Assembly: GCF_014842975.1 (NCBI RefSeq)
Contig: NZ_JACYXK010000017.1
Span: 27,640 to 91,639 of the forward strand
Source of the DNA: Rhodanobacter sp. DHB23
GTDB taxonomy: Bacteria > Pseudomonadota > Gammaproteobacteria > Xanthomonadales > Rhodanobacteraceae
Direction of reading: 5' to 3'
Length of the DNA: 64,000 bases
The translations under genes and the position numbers were made by a program. The notes beneath the pieces were generated by a model, which saw only the letters and a program-made list of their open reading frames with translations, had not been told where the DNA came from and searched no databases. Below are positions 36,692 to 44,718 of the stretch, piece by piece (within the stretch, counting starts at the first letter, position 1; every line of letters starts with the position of its first letter).

Positions 36692-38008
36692 TCAATTGGA
36701 CTTCAGCTGCCACGCGGGTTGCACCCGGGCGGCTCGCCACGTGGGATAGAACGCGGCGCCCAACGTCGCGACCAGCGCGCAGGCAAGCGTCAGGGCGACC
36801 AGGCTTACGTCGATATGGGCGAGCCGGGCGATATCCGGCTCGAACACCAGGCCGATGCCGAGCACGCCGATGCCGGTGAACAGCACGCCGACGAGGCCAC
36901 CGACCACGCCGACGATGGCGGCCTCCGCCAGGAACTGCGCCCAGATCTCGCGCCGCGAAGCGCCCAGGGCGCGCCGCACGCCGATCTCCCCCGCGCGGCG
37001 CATGAACTTGGCCAGCATCAAGCCTACGGTGTTCACCAGGCACACCAGCAGGAAACCCAGCGACAACAGCAACGATATCCGCGTCTCGGGCGGCACCACC
37101 TGTTCGTAGTCCATCCACTGCGTGAGGTCGCGCAGGGTGTAGTAAGGCGACCAGCGGAAGCGGCCAAGGCGGTCCTGTTCGGCCATGTAGCCCTGCAGGA
37201 AATTCCGGTACGCCTGCACCGCGGCGGCATCCGGAAGCTCCACCCAGAAGGACACCCAGGCGCAATCGGACTGCAGCCAGCCCTGCCAGCCCGGCGCGCG
37301 CCCGGTGCTGCCGTAGCAGTTGTTGTTGCCCCGGGTTTCCGTCTGCAGGTCCACGGCCAGCGTGAAAGGCACGAAGAAGCCCGGCGGGTCGGCGAAGCCA
37401 TTGTTGTTGTCGAGGTCGTAGAAGCGCGGCCGCGGGTTCCAGTCCGCCAGCACGCCGATGACCCGGTAGTCGTGGTCGTCCAGGCGCACCGTGCGTCCCA
37501 CGCTGTCGGCACCCGCGAACAACTGCTGGTTGAGCTGGCTGCTGATCACCACCACCGAAGCGCGCGCATCGTCCTGGCCCGCGTCCCAGCCTCCGCCGTA
37601 GATGAAGGGCGCGTCGAACATCGGGAAGAAGTCGGCATAGGTGGCGTAGCCGTCGACCGCGAACGGCTCGCTGCCGGCATCCTGCGGGATCGCGGTGTGC
37701 CCGACCGGGTAGATCGCCGTCTGGTACCGCGCCTTGCGCGCGCGCATCAGCGCCGTCGCATCGGTGTAGCTGAGCGCATCCGGGAGATCCACTCCCTGCG
37801 CACGGCTCTGCGGCCCCCAGATGTCGATCTGCGGTGCGAACAGCTGCGACGACCTGGACGGCAACGGGTTGCCGGATACCGCGCGGAACACCGCATACGT
37901 CGTCATCGACGATGCGATGCCGAAGCCGATGGCCAGCACCATCAGCGTCGTCAGTACCGGGTTGCGCCGCAAACTGCGCAGTCCGAGTTGCAGGTAGTAC
38001 GCAAGCAT
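36692..38008 (-). CDS. FtsX/MacB-type permease, pair 2 A
   Basis: A 438-aa protein, MLAYYLQLGLRSLRRNPVLT onward; subgroup-1 signature AVSGNPLPSRSSQLFAPQID. The cysteine pair encloses 17 residues (NNC ... SDCAW). Coupling motif AGEIGVRRALGASR; tail VQPAWQLKSN. Closest to pair 1 A among its neighbours (same LGLRSLRRNP start, FMRRAGEIG). Confidence 0.94.
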   Translation of the reverse strand: MLAYYLQLGLRSLRRNPVLTTLMVLAIGFGIASSMTTYAVFRAVSGNPLPSRSSQLFAPQIDIWGPQSRAQGVDLPDALSYTDATALMRARKARYQTAIYPVGHTAIPQDAGSEPFAVDGYATYADFFPMFDAPFIYGGGWDAGQDDARASVVVISSQLNQQLFAGADSVGRTVRLDDHDYRVIGVLADWNPRPRFYDLDNNNGFADPPGFFVPFTLAVDLQTETRGNNNCYGSTGRAPGWQGWLQSDCAWVSFWVELPDAAAVQAYRNFLQGYMAEQDRLGRFRWSPYYTLRDLTQWMDYEQVVPPETRISLLLSLGFLLVCLVNTVGLMLAKFMRRAGEIGVRRALGASRREIWAQFLAEAAIVGVVGGLVGVLFTGIGVLGIGLVFEPDIARLAHIDVSLVALTLACALVATLGAAFYPTWRAARVQPAWQLKSN

Positions 38009-38049
38009 GCGAGTTCCCTGTTACCCCTTCGCCTGGTGTCGATCCGCGT

Positions 38050-39288
38050 TCATACGGAGCGCGTCGCTTCCACCGGCGGCACGCGCGAGGCGCGCAACGC
38101 CGGCGCGAACGTCGCGCCCTGCCCCAGCAACAGCAGCACGAGCACGCCGATGCCCACGTAGGTCATCGACATGGGTGCCATGGCGAAACGGGTCTCCGTC
38201 CACAGGTTGAAGGCGATCGCGAGCACCGCGCCCAGCACCACGCCCGCCGTGCTGATGAGGAAGTTCTCGGTGAGGAAATACACCAGGATGTCGCTCTGCC
38301 GCGCTCCCAGCGCACGGCGCACGCCGATTTGCTTGCGGCGCTGGCCGACCCAGAAGCTGGTGAGGCCCACGATGCCCGCGGCGGTGATCGCCAGCAGCAC
38401 CACGCTGATGATGCCCATCAGGATCGCCATGCCGCGGTCGCTGTCGTACGCCTTGCGGCGGATGGTGGCGTAGTCCTGGATGCCGTTCTGCGGATCGAAG
38501 ATGCGCTGGCGGCTCAGTGCGATCAGCGCCTTGGGCGCTTCGCGCATTGCGTCGGCGAGCTGGCCCGGCCTGGCGCGCACGATATAGAAGACGCCGCGCG
38601 AATCGGCCGAGCGCAGCGGCCAGATCAGCGACTGCCCCGCATAGGTGTTGCTGTCCTGGTCCACGCCCTGCCGCTGCAGCGTATCGACGATGCCGATGAT
38701 GGTGGTGGGCGTGGGGCTCATCGGATAGATGCCCTTGCCCAGCGCGTTTCCATCGGGGAACAGCTTGTCGGCCAGCGCCTTGCTCACGATCACCGTGGGC
38801 GGATAGATGGCCTGTTGCGTGCCGAACACCGTCACTTCGTCGGGACGGAAATTGCGCCCTGCGATGAGCTTCAGGCCCAGCGTGTCGATGAAGTGCTCGT
38901 CGCCCAGATACACCGCCGAGTCCGTGCTGGGCTTGATCTGTTCGGGCGTCATGGTGACGGGGTTGTCCCAGCCGCCGCCTTGCAACGGGTAGCCGCTGGC
39001 CGGCGTGGCGTCGAGCACGGCGGGCAGTTGCCGCAGCGCCAGCACGTCGGCCTTCACTTGCGCATCCACCTGCGGCGTGGGGCTATCGGTGGCCCATTGG
39101 TTGGTGATGACGAACACATCGGCCTCGTCAACGCCGCTGACGACGGAGAGGTTCGCCAACCGTTGGTGGATGATGAACAGTGCGTTGCACACGATGGCCA
39201 GCGTCAACGCGATCTGCAGGGCGATCAGCACGGTGCCCGCCTTGTGCCGGCGCAGCGCGATGAGGACGGGGCGAATCTGCAAGTTCAT
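38050..39288 (-). CDS. FtsX/MacB-type permease, pair 1 B
   Basis: A 412-aa protein. TM1 is at about residues 18-42 (LQIALTLAIVCNALFIIHQR), a periplasmic domain at about 45-280, TM2 at about 286-313, then the cytoplasmic coupling motif RRKQIGVRRALGARQ (about 316-330) and two more helices. Four helices with a large first periplasmic domain is the MacB/LolC/LolE permease fold without an attached ATPase. Tail VPPVEATRSV. It starts 10 nt after the A stop (TGAGGAGG). Confidence 0.94.
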   Translation of the reverse strand: MNLQIRPVLIALRRHKAGTVLIALQIALTLAIVCNALFIIHQRLANLSVVSGVDEADVFVITNQWATDSPTPQVDAQVKADVLALRQLPAVLDATPASGYPLQGGGWDNPVTMTPEQIKPSTDSAVYLGDEHFIDTLGLKLIAGRNFRPDEVTVFGTQQAIYPPTVIVSKALADKLFPDGNALGKGIYPMSPTPTTIIGIVDTLQRQGVDQDSNTYAGQSLIWPLRSADSRGVFYIVRARPGQLADAMREAPKALIALSRQRIFDPQNGIQDYATIRRKAYDSDRGMAILMGIISVVLLAITAAGIVGLTSFWVGQRRKQIGVRRALGARQSDILVYFLTENFLISTAGVVLGAVLAIAFNLWTETRFAMAPMSMTYVGIGVLVLLLLGQGATFAPALRASRVPPVEATRSV

Positions 39289-39298
39289 GGCCGCCTCC

Positions 39299-40615
39299 TC
39301 AGCTCGACTTCAATTGCCACGCCGGCTGCACGCGCGCCGCGCGCCATGCCGGGTAGAACGCCGCCAGCACGGTGGCGGCGATGGCGACGACAAGGGTCAG
39401 GCCCACCAGCGAAGCATCCAGGTGCGCGAGCCGTGCGATCTGCGGCTGGAACAGGATGCCCACGCCCGATACACCCAGCGCGGTGAGCAGCAGGCCCAGC
39501 ACGCCGCCGGCCAGTCCCACCGTGCCGGCTTCGATCAGGTATTGCTCGTAGATCTCGCCGCGCGTGGCGCCCAGCGCGCGGCGCACGCCGATCTCGCCCG
39601 CGCGGCGCATGAACTTCGCCAGCAGCAGGCCGATGGTGTTGACCAGGCAGATCAGGAAGAAGCCCAGCGCCACCACCAGCGCGATGCGGCTTTCCGGCGG
39701 CACCACCTTTTCGTAGTCCATCCACTGCACCACGTCACGCAGGCGCACGTTGGGTGCCCAGTCGAAACGGCCCGCATGCTGCTGGCCGGCGGCGTAGTGG
39801 GTGAGGAAGTCGCGGTAGCGAGTCACCTCGGCGGGGCTGTCCAGTTCCACCCACGACGTGATCCACACGCAGTTGCTTTGCGTGTAGGCCTGCCAATTGG
39901 TGAAGCTGATCGTGCCACGGCAACTGTTGCGGCCGGCGGTATACATGTGCAGATCCAGCGCGCGCGCGAACGGCATGTAGATATCCGGCTCGTCGGCAAA
40001 GCTGTTGGCGCCGGTGAACAGGTCGTAGAAACGCGGACGCGGGTTCCAGTGGTCGAGCACGCCCACCACGCGGTAATCGTGGCCGCTGAAATCGACCGTG
40101 CGCCCCACGCTGTTCACGCCACCGAACAGCTTCTGGTTGAGCGCGCCGCTGATGACCACGTCGGTGGCGCGCGCGTCGTCGTCCTGCGCGCTCCAGCCGC
40201 CGCCGAAGCGGAACGGCGCGTCGAACATGCTGAAGAAGTCGCTGGTGACGGCGTAGCCGTTGGCAGTCAATGGCAGGTCGCGGTTGCCATCCGGCATCGC
40301 CGCGAGCTGCACCTGGTACAGCATGGTCTGGCGCTTTGCCGCATGCGCGCGCAAGAGCGCCATCGCGTCGATGTAGCCCAGGGCTTCTGCCGGCTCGTTG
40401 TTCGCGAGGTTCTGCTGCGGCCCCCAGGCGTCCACCTGCGGAATGAACAACTGCGACGACTTGCCCGGAATCGGATTGCCCGACACCGCGCGGAACACGG
40501 AGTACGTGATCATCGACGCGGCCACGCCGAAGCCGATCGCCATCACCATCAACGCGGTGAGCGCCGGGTTGCGGCGCAGGCTGCGCAGTCCGAGCTCGAA
40601 GTAGTGGGCAAACAT
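39299..40615 (-). CDS. FtsX/MacB-type permease, pair 1 A
   Basis: A 438-aa protein, first permease after the outer-membrane factor. TM1 is at about residues 18-42, followed by the subgroup-1 signature AVSGNPIPGKSSQLF. The periplasmic MacB_PCD-like domain has FFSMFDAPFRFGGGW (about 127-141) and LNQKLFGGVNSVGRT. Cysteines at about 232 and 249 enclose 16 residues and are followed by VW. TM2 is at about 311-332, coupling motif AGEIGVRRALGATR at about 339-352, then two more helices and the tail VQPAWQLKSS. No nucleotide-binding domain is present, so it must use a separate ATPase; the only one nearby is at 42192. Confidence 0.94.
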   Translation of the reverse strand: MFAHYFELGLRSLRRNPALTALMVMAIGFGVAASMITYSVFRAVSGNPIPGKSSQLFIPQVDAWGPQQNLANNEPAEALGYIDAMALLRAHAAKRQTMLYQVQLAAMPDGNRDLPLTANGYAVTSDFFSMFDAPFRFGGGWSAQDDDARATDVVISGALNQKLFGGVNSVGRTVDFSGHDYRVVGVLDHWNPRPRFYDLFTGANSFADEPDIYMPFARALDLHMYTAGRNSCRGTISFTNWQAYTQSNCVWITSWVELDSPAEVTRYRDFLTHYAAGQQHAGRFDWAPNVRLRDVVQWMDYEKVVPPESRIALVVALGFFLICLVNTIGLLLAKFMRRAGEIGVRRALGATRGEIYEQYLIEAGTVGLAGGVLGLLLTALGVSGVGILFQPQIARLAHLDASLVGLTLVVAIAATVLAAFYPAWRAARVQPAWQLKSS

Positions 40616-40635
40616 CGCTCAGCCCCCTGCCATCG

Positions 40636-40772
40636 AGCCCCTCTCCCTTCGGGAGAGGAATTGGTGTGAGGGTCCGGTCGGAGTGGGGCGCCGCGCTCCG
40701 CCCGCACCCTCTCCCGTCCCCGGATCAAGCCCGGGGCAGGCCCTTCGGGCACCCTCTCCCGGGGAGAGCGGG
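40636..40772. repeat. CCCTCTCCC-type palindromes between OMF and first permease
   Basis: Two or three inverted blocks (about 40638-40660 and 40706-40772) fill the 188-bp gap. They could attenuate transcription between the exporter core genes and the permease array. Confidence 0.65.
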
Positions 40773-40803
40773 GAAAAAGAACCGGGCATGGCGCGTGCAT
40801 CGC

Positions 40804-42147
40804 TCATTGCAGCAACCCGTTCACTGCTTCCAGGTCGTGCATGTCGATGGTGCCGGCGGCCTGCTTGAGCAGCAGCTTGTCGAGCACGAGCTGGTACCGG
40901 GACGCGGCGTACTGGAACTGCGAATTGGCCACGTACTCGATCGCGAACACCACGTTCGTCATCGACTGCGTGCCGATGGTGTAGCCCGCGCGCATCGAGT
41001 TCAGCGATTTCTGCGCCGCGTCCACGGAATCGCGCGCGCTGTTCACCTGCTCGATGCCGTCCTTGACCAGGTTGAAATAGTTGGCGGCGTCGCGCGCGGC
41101 CTGGCGGCGCTGGCTTTCCAGCGTGCCGAGGTCGGCGTCGCGCTGGTACAGCGCCTGCTTCACCTGCGCATGGACCAGCCCGCCGCTGAACAGCGGGATG
41201 TTGAGCGTCAGGCCCACGGTGGTGGTGGCCGGCCCGTACGCGGCCGTGCCCGGCATGCTGTTCGACCACTGGCCGAACTTGTTGTAGCCCACGCCCGCGG
41301 TGAGCGTGGGCAGGTGTCCGGCGCGCGCCGCCGACACCTTGTGCTCGTCGCTGGTCACGGCGTAGCGCGCGGCGAGCACGGCCGGGTTGGTCTTCAGCGC
41401 CGCGTCCACCCAGGCCTGTTCGTCGTTCGGCTGCGGCGCCTGCATCGGCAGGTCGTCGCGCAGCTTCTTCAGCTCGCCGGTGGGCTTGCCGGTGATCTGC
41501 TGCAGCGCCCGGCGGGCATCCTTGAGGGCGTCTTCCGCGCCGATCCGCACGCCCTTGTAGTACAGGTAGAGCGCCTTGGTCTGGTTGACGTCTGCCTCCA
41601 TCGACAGGCCGTTCTTGAAGCGCGCGGAGGTCTGCTCGAACTCCGTCTTGTAGGAGTCCTCGTAGGAGCGGTCGATGTCCAGCATGTCCTGCGCCTGCAG
41701 CACGCCGAAATAGGCCGAGGCCACGCGCACGTAGAGGTTCTGCAGGGCGGCCTGATAGGTCTGCTCCTGCGAGTCCCTGGCGGCGCCCGCCGCGCGCAGG
41801 TTGTCGATGGCGGACAGGTCGAGGATGGGCTGGCTGAGGTTGCCGGAGAGGTTGCGGTCGCGCGTGTGCCCGCTGCCGCTGGTCTCCACGATGTTGCCGT
41901 TGTTGTCGGTGGTCTGGCTGCCGCCGCCGCGGATCTGGTCGAGCGACAGCCCGGCCGACAGCTGCGGCAGCAGCGCCGCGCGCGCCACCGGCACGCCCTC
42001 GGCCACCAGCAGGCGCTGGGCGTCGGCGGTGGCCAGCACGGGATCGTTGGCGACGGCCTGCCGGTAGGCATCCATCAAGTCCTCGCACTGCCCCGCGAAC
42101 GGGGCAGCGGCGAGCAGGAGCATCACGGGCAACAGCTTCAGGCGCAT
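40804..42147 (-). CDS. TolC-family outer-membrane efflux protein
   Basis: A 447-aa protein with a signal peptide (RLKLLPVMLLLAAAPFAGQC, cleavage near the end of this stretch). Two OEP repeats follow: the first with LMDAYRQAVANDPVLATADA and LSGNLSQPILDLSAIDNLRA, the second with NPAVLAARYAVTSDEHKVSA and LTLNIPLFSGGLVHAQVKQA. This is the usual length and layout of TolC proteins, which form trimeric channels through the outer membrane and dock to periplasmic adaptors. The gene follows the ATPase by 44 nt. ATG 42147 begins the signal peptide. Confidence 0.93.
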   Translation of the reverse strand: MRLKLLPVMLLLAAAPFAGQCEDLMDAYRQAVANDPVLATADAQRLLVAEGVPVARAALLPQLSAGLSLDQIRGGGSQTTDNNGNIVETSGSGHTRDRNLSGNLSQPILDLSAIDNLRAAGAARDSQEQTYQAALQNLYVRVASAYFGVLQAQDMLDIDRSYEDSYKTEFEQTSARFKNGLSMEADVNQTKALYLYYKGVRIGAEDALKDARRALQQITGKPTGELKKLRDDLPMQAPQPNDEQAWVDAALKTNPAVLAARYAVTSDEHKVSAARAGHLPTLTAGVGYNKFGQWSNSMPGTAAYGPATTTVGLTLNIPLFSGGLVHAQVKQALYQRDADLGTLESQRRQAARDAANYFNLVKDGIEQVNSARDSVDAAQKSLNSMRAGYTIGTQSMTNVVFAIEYVANSQFQYAASRYQLVLDKLLLKQAAGTIDMHDLEAVNGLLQ

Positions 42148-42191
42148 GGGCGGGACTCGCGGTTGACGGACTCGTGGACGGCCATGCGCTC

Positions 42192-42917
42192 TCAGGCCTG
42201 GCCAGCGTTGCCGCGCGCGGCGGCCACGCTGGCGTGGAAGCGCGGGTCCTCGGACAGGTCCACCACCTGGCCGTCGATGATGTGCACGTTGCGCTGCGCG
42301 CGCGCGGCCAGTTCGGGATCGTGCGTCACCATCACGATGGTGGCGCCGTCGCGGTGAATCTCCTCCAGCAGTTCCATCACGCCACGTGCCATCTGCGTGT
42401 CGAGGTTGCCGGTGGGTTCGTCGGCGAGCAGCAGGCGCGGCGAGCCGGCCAATGCGCGCGCGATCGCCACGCGCTGCTGCTGGCCGCCGGACAATTCGGC
42501 GGGATAGTGCTTGAAGCGCGAGGCCAGGCCCACGCGCTCCAGCGCGTCCATGATGCGCTGCTTGCGCTCCGGCGCCTTCATGCCGCGGTAGCGCAGCGGC
42601 ACTTCCACGTTGTCGAACACGTTGAGGTCGGGGATCAGGTTGAACGCCTGGAAGATGAAGCCGATCTTCTCGTTGCGGATCTTCGAACGCGCGTTGTCGT
42701 TCAACTGGCTCACCTCGATGTTGTCGAGGTGGTACTCGCCACCGGTGAACGTTTCCAGCAGGCCGGCGATGGTGAGGAAGGTGGTCTTGCCCGAGCCGGA
42801 CGGCCCGGTGACGGCGACGAACTCGCCCTCCTTCACGTCGATGTTGAAATCGCGCAGCGCGTAGGTCTCCACCACTTCGGTGCGGTAGACCTTGGACAGG
42901 TGGGTCATCTTCAGCAT
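42192..42917 (-). CDS. ABC transporter ATPase (LolD/MacB type)
   Basis: A 241-aa cytoplasmic ATPase with Walker A GPSGSGKT (about residues 39-46), Q-loop [11 protein letters not shown], signature LSGGQQQR, Walker [13 protein letters not shown] and H-loop VTHD. This is the standard set of the LolD/MacB/FtsE group that works with FtsX-fold permeases. It is the only ATPase gene anywhere near the 24 permease genes, so it is the natural energiser for all of them. The C-terminal extension beyond the H-loop (about 40 residues, [15 protein letters not shown]) is slightly long. Spacing to the adaptor gene is 150 nt with a palindrome. Confidence 0.95.
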   Translation of the reverse strand: MLKMTHLSKVYRTEVVETYALRDFNIDVKEGEFVAVTGPSGSGKTTFLTIAGLLETFTGGEYHLDNIEVSQLNDNARSKIRNEKIGFIFQAFNLIPDLNVFDNVEVPLRYRGMKAPERKQRIMDALERVGLASRFKHYPAELSGGQQQRVAIARALAGSPRLLLADEPTGNLDTQMARGVMELLEEIHRDGATIVMVTHDPELAARAQRNVHIIDGQVVDLSEDPRFHASVAAARGNAGQA

Positions 42918-42957
42918 GGTTCACGTTCCTCGGTGGTGGTGGATGGTTCTTCTTTCT

Positions 42958-43061
42958 TCCCCTCCCCCTGCTTGCAGGGGGAGGTCGGGAGGGGGTGCTC
43001 TCGGTGGCGTGCGACAAGAGCACCCCACCCCAACCCTCCCCTGCACGCAGGGGAGGGGGTA
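42958..43061. repeat. Large inverted repeat between adaptor and ATPase genes
   Basis: Two palindromes (CCTCCCCCTGC/GCAGGGGGAGG at about 42961-42984 and CCTCCCCTGC/GCAGGGGAGG at about 43035-43056) also pair with each other as arms of a larger inverted repeat through GGGTGCTC and GAGCACCC. Confidence 0.75.
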
Positions 43062-43067
43062 TTGCGG

Positions 43068-44339
43068 TTACCGACTGATCGCGACGCGCTGCGCGCCCTT
43101 GAAGCTGTCGGTGCCGGAGATCACGATCTGGTCGCCTTCCTTCAGGCCGTCGAGGATCTCCACCTTGTCGATGCTGCTTTCGCCGGCGCGGATCGGGGTC
43201 TTGGTGGCGATGCCGTCCTTGACCACGTAGGCATAGCTGCCGCCGGATTCGTCGATGAAGGAGCCGCGCTGCACGGTCAGCACGTTGTCGCGCTTGTCGA
43301 GCAGGATGCGCACGGACAGGCGCTGGTTCTGGCGCAGTTCCTTCGGCGTGGAACCTTCGAAGCGCACGCGGGCGGCCACTTCGCCGTTCACCACCTCGGG
43401 CGAGATCGCGCTGACCAGGCCCTTCCAGGTGGTGCCGTTGCCGCTGATCTCGCCGCCCATGCCGATGGCCAAGTCGCGCGCGAAGCTCTCGGGCACCTGC
43501 ACTTCCACTTCCAGCGCGGTGAGGTCGATCACGCTCAGCAGCTGCGCGTCCTTCGCCACGGTGGCCACCGGCGCGATAAACAGCTGGCCGACCTGGCCGT
43601 CCACCGGCGACTTCACGTTGAGGTCGTCCACCTGGCGCTGCAGGTCCTGCACCACCAGCATCTGGTTGTCGTGCGCCAGTTTCTTCGCCTGGATGTTGAA
43701 GTTGAGGCTGTCGTTGTTCATGCCGAGGTCGGCCTTGGCATGGTCCAGCGCGATGCGCGCCTTCTCCAGGTCGTCCTTGGCCTTGTCGACCGCGACCCCG
43801 GTGGAGGCGCCGGCGGCGTAGGCCTTCTGCTCGCGGTCGAGGTTGTTGGCGGCGCTCTTCGCGTCGATCTGCGCGTTGTCGTAGGCCTTCTGCAGGTCGC
43901 CGCGCTTGGTGCGCGCGTCCACCTGCGCCTGCAGGTAGTCCACCTGCATGCCGTCGGCCTTGGACTGCTCCTGCGCCAGCTTGTTGCGCAGCTCGGGGCT
44001 GTCCACCACGGCCAGCACCTGGCGCTTCTTCACCACGTCGCCGGCGTGCACCAGCAGCTTCACGGCGCCGCCGTAGGTGGCGTAGAGCGTGGGGCTGTTG
44101 GCCGCCACCACCTTGCCCTCGGCGGCGATGTCGCGCACGAACAGCCCGCGCTCGACGGTGGCGAAGGCCAGCCGCGATGCGCTCACCGAGGCATCGGCGG
44201 AGAACAGGCGGAGGATGCCGGGCATGGCGAGCGCCAGCACCACCAGCAAGGCCACGCCGCCGCCGATGAACAGCAGGCGGCGCTTGCGGTTGGGCTTGAC
44301 CTCGACGATGCGGTCTTGCGCGGAGGTGTCGCGGATCAT
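43068..44339 (-). CDS. Periplasmic adaptor (HlyD/MacA-type membrane fusion protein)
   Basis: A 423-aa protein with one N-terminal membrane helix (about residues 22-46, LLFIGGGVALLVVLALAMPG). A split lipoyl domain comes next (VHAGDVVKKRQVLAVVDSPE and LNVKSPVDGQVGQLFIAPVA), flanking a long alpha-helical hairpin (about 110-230), then beta-barrel and membrane-proximal domains ending VEILDGLKEGDQIVISG. Such adaptors bridge inner-membrane permeases and TolC. It is the first gene of the locus, and a sigma-54 promoter lies 45-60 nt upstream. GGGGAA precedes ATG 44339. Confidence 0.93.
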   Translation of the reverse strand: MIRDTSAQDRIVEVKPNRKRRLLFIGGGVALLVVLALAMPGILRLFSADASVSASRLAFATVERGLFVRDIAAEGKVVAANSPTLYATYGGAVKLLVHAGDVVKKRQVLAVVDSPELRNKLAQEQSKADGMQVDYLQAQVDARTKRGDLQKAYDNAQIDAKSAANNLDREQKAYAAGASTGVAVDKAKDDLEKARIALDHAKADLGMNNDSLNFNIQAKKLAHDNQMLVVQDLQRQVDDLNVKSPVDGQVGQLFIAPVATVAKDAQLLSVIDLTALEVEVQVPESFARDLAIGMGGEISGNGTTWKGLVSAISPEVVNGEVAARVRFEGSTPKELRQNQRLSVRILLDKRDNVLTVQRGSFIDESGGSYAYVVKDGIATKTPIRAGESSIDKVEILDGLKEGDQIVISGTDSFKGAQRVAISR

Positions 44340-44384
44340 CGTGTATTCCCCGGCCGCGGACAGTGCGGCCCCGATCCGTACTCA

Positions 44385-44401
44385 GCAATCCACGTGCCAA
44401 C
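44385..44401 (-). promoter_or_regulatory. Sigma-54 promoter (-24/-12) of the exporter operon
   Basis: The minus strand reads TTGGCACGTGGATTGCT, a full match to the sigma-54 consensus TGGCACG-N4-TTGCW with correct spacing. It points to the adaptor gene. The predicted start is near 44374, leaving a 5' leader of about 35 nt that contains a GGCCGC/GCGGCC inverted repeat. The locus encodes a sigma-54 activator at its distal end. Confidence 0.88.
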
Positions 44402-44462
44402 CCGTAATCACGGAAAAACGCTTTTTCTTTTAGACACTTGCAATCGATGCATCGCAAAAGAC

Positions 44463-44480
44463 CAGTGTCCGCGGACACTG
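44463..44480. promoter_or_regulatory. Perfect 18-bp palindrome, probable activator site
   Basis: CAGTGTCCGCGGACACTG is perfectly symmetric and lies about 65-80 bp upstream of the -24 element, the usual place for an NtrC-type upstream activating site. Further TGTCCG half-sites follow on the minus strand at about 44482-44495, and another (ACTGTCCGCGG) lies downstream of the promoter at about 44356-44367. The binding protein is inferred to be the regulator at 6126. Confidence 0.7.
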
Positions 44481-44614
44481 CGCGGACAACGGACAGGGCA
44501 TGGCGGGCGGGCGCGGAAAAGCCCGGCAGGTGCCGAAGCCCGTGGCCTGGGGGATTTTGAAGCTGCTTGCCTGATGCAAGGAAAGTGCAGGACTGCATTT
44601 TCCCGGCTTGCTGC

Positions 44615-44693
44615 GCCCGGACTGCGTCCGGGCTTCGCTCCGCCGGCCAGGCGCAAGCGCCTGGCCGGCGTGCGATCCATCCATGGATCGCAC
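44615..44693. terminator. Three consecutive hairpins after the TonB-dependent receptor gene
   Basis: Hairpin 1 pairs 44615-44621 with 44627-44633. Hairpin 2 is a 13-bp perfect stem (44641-44653 with 44658-44670) with loop CAAG. Hairpin 3 pairs 44670-44679 with 44684-44693. They follow the receptor stop (44719) on the minus strand and precede the exporter promoter. They probably insulate the two transcription units; no clear T tract is present. Confidence 0.6.
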
Positions 44694-44718
44694 TGACCTG
44701 CCGCCTCGCGGCGAAAGG

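Noticed and set aside
7555..40615. The invariant B tail VPPVVATRxV as a novel signal
   Set aside because: It aligns with the usual PA-rA--l-P--AL end of MacB-type permeases, so conservation is family-wide and not special to this array.
7555..40615. Regularly repeated CACACGCTGCGCGTCGCCACC-like blocks resembling a repeat array
   Set aside because: These are the conserved codons at the 3' ends of the B permease genes, not CRISPR or satellite DNA.
40804..44598. A 1264-codon open frame upstream of the outer-membrane factor
   Set aside because: The upstream part is a shadow of the ATPase and adaptor genes; the signal peptide fixes the true start at 42147.
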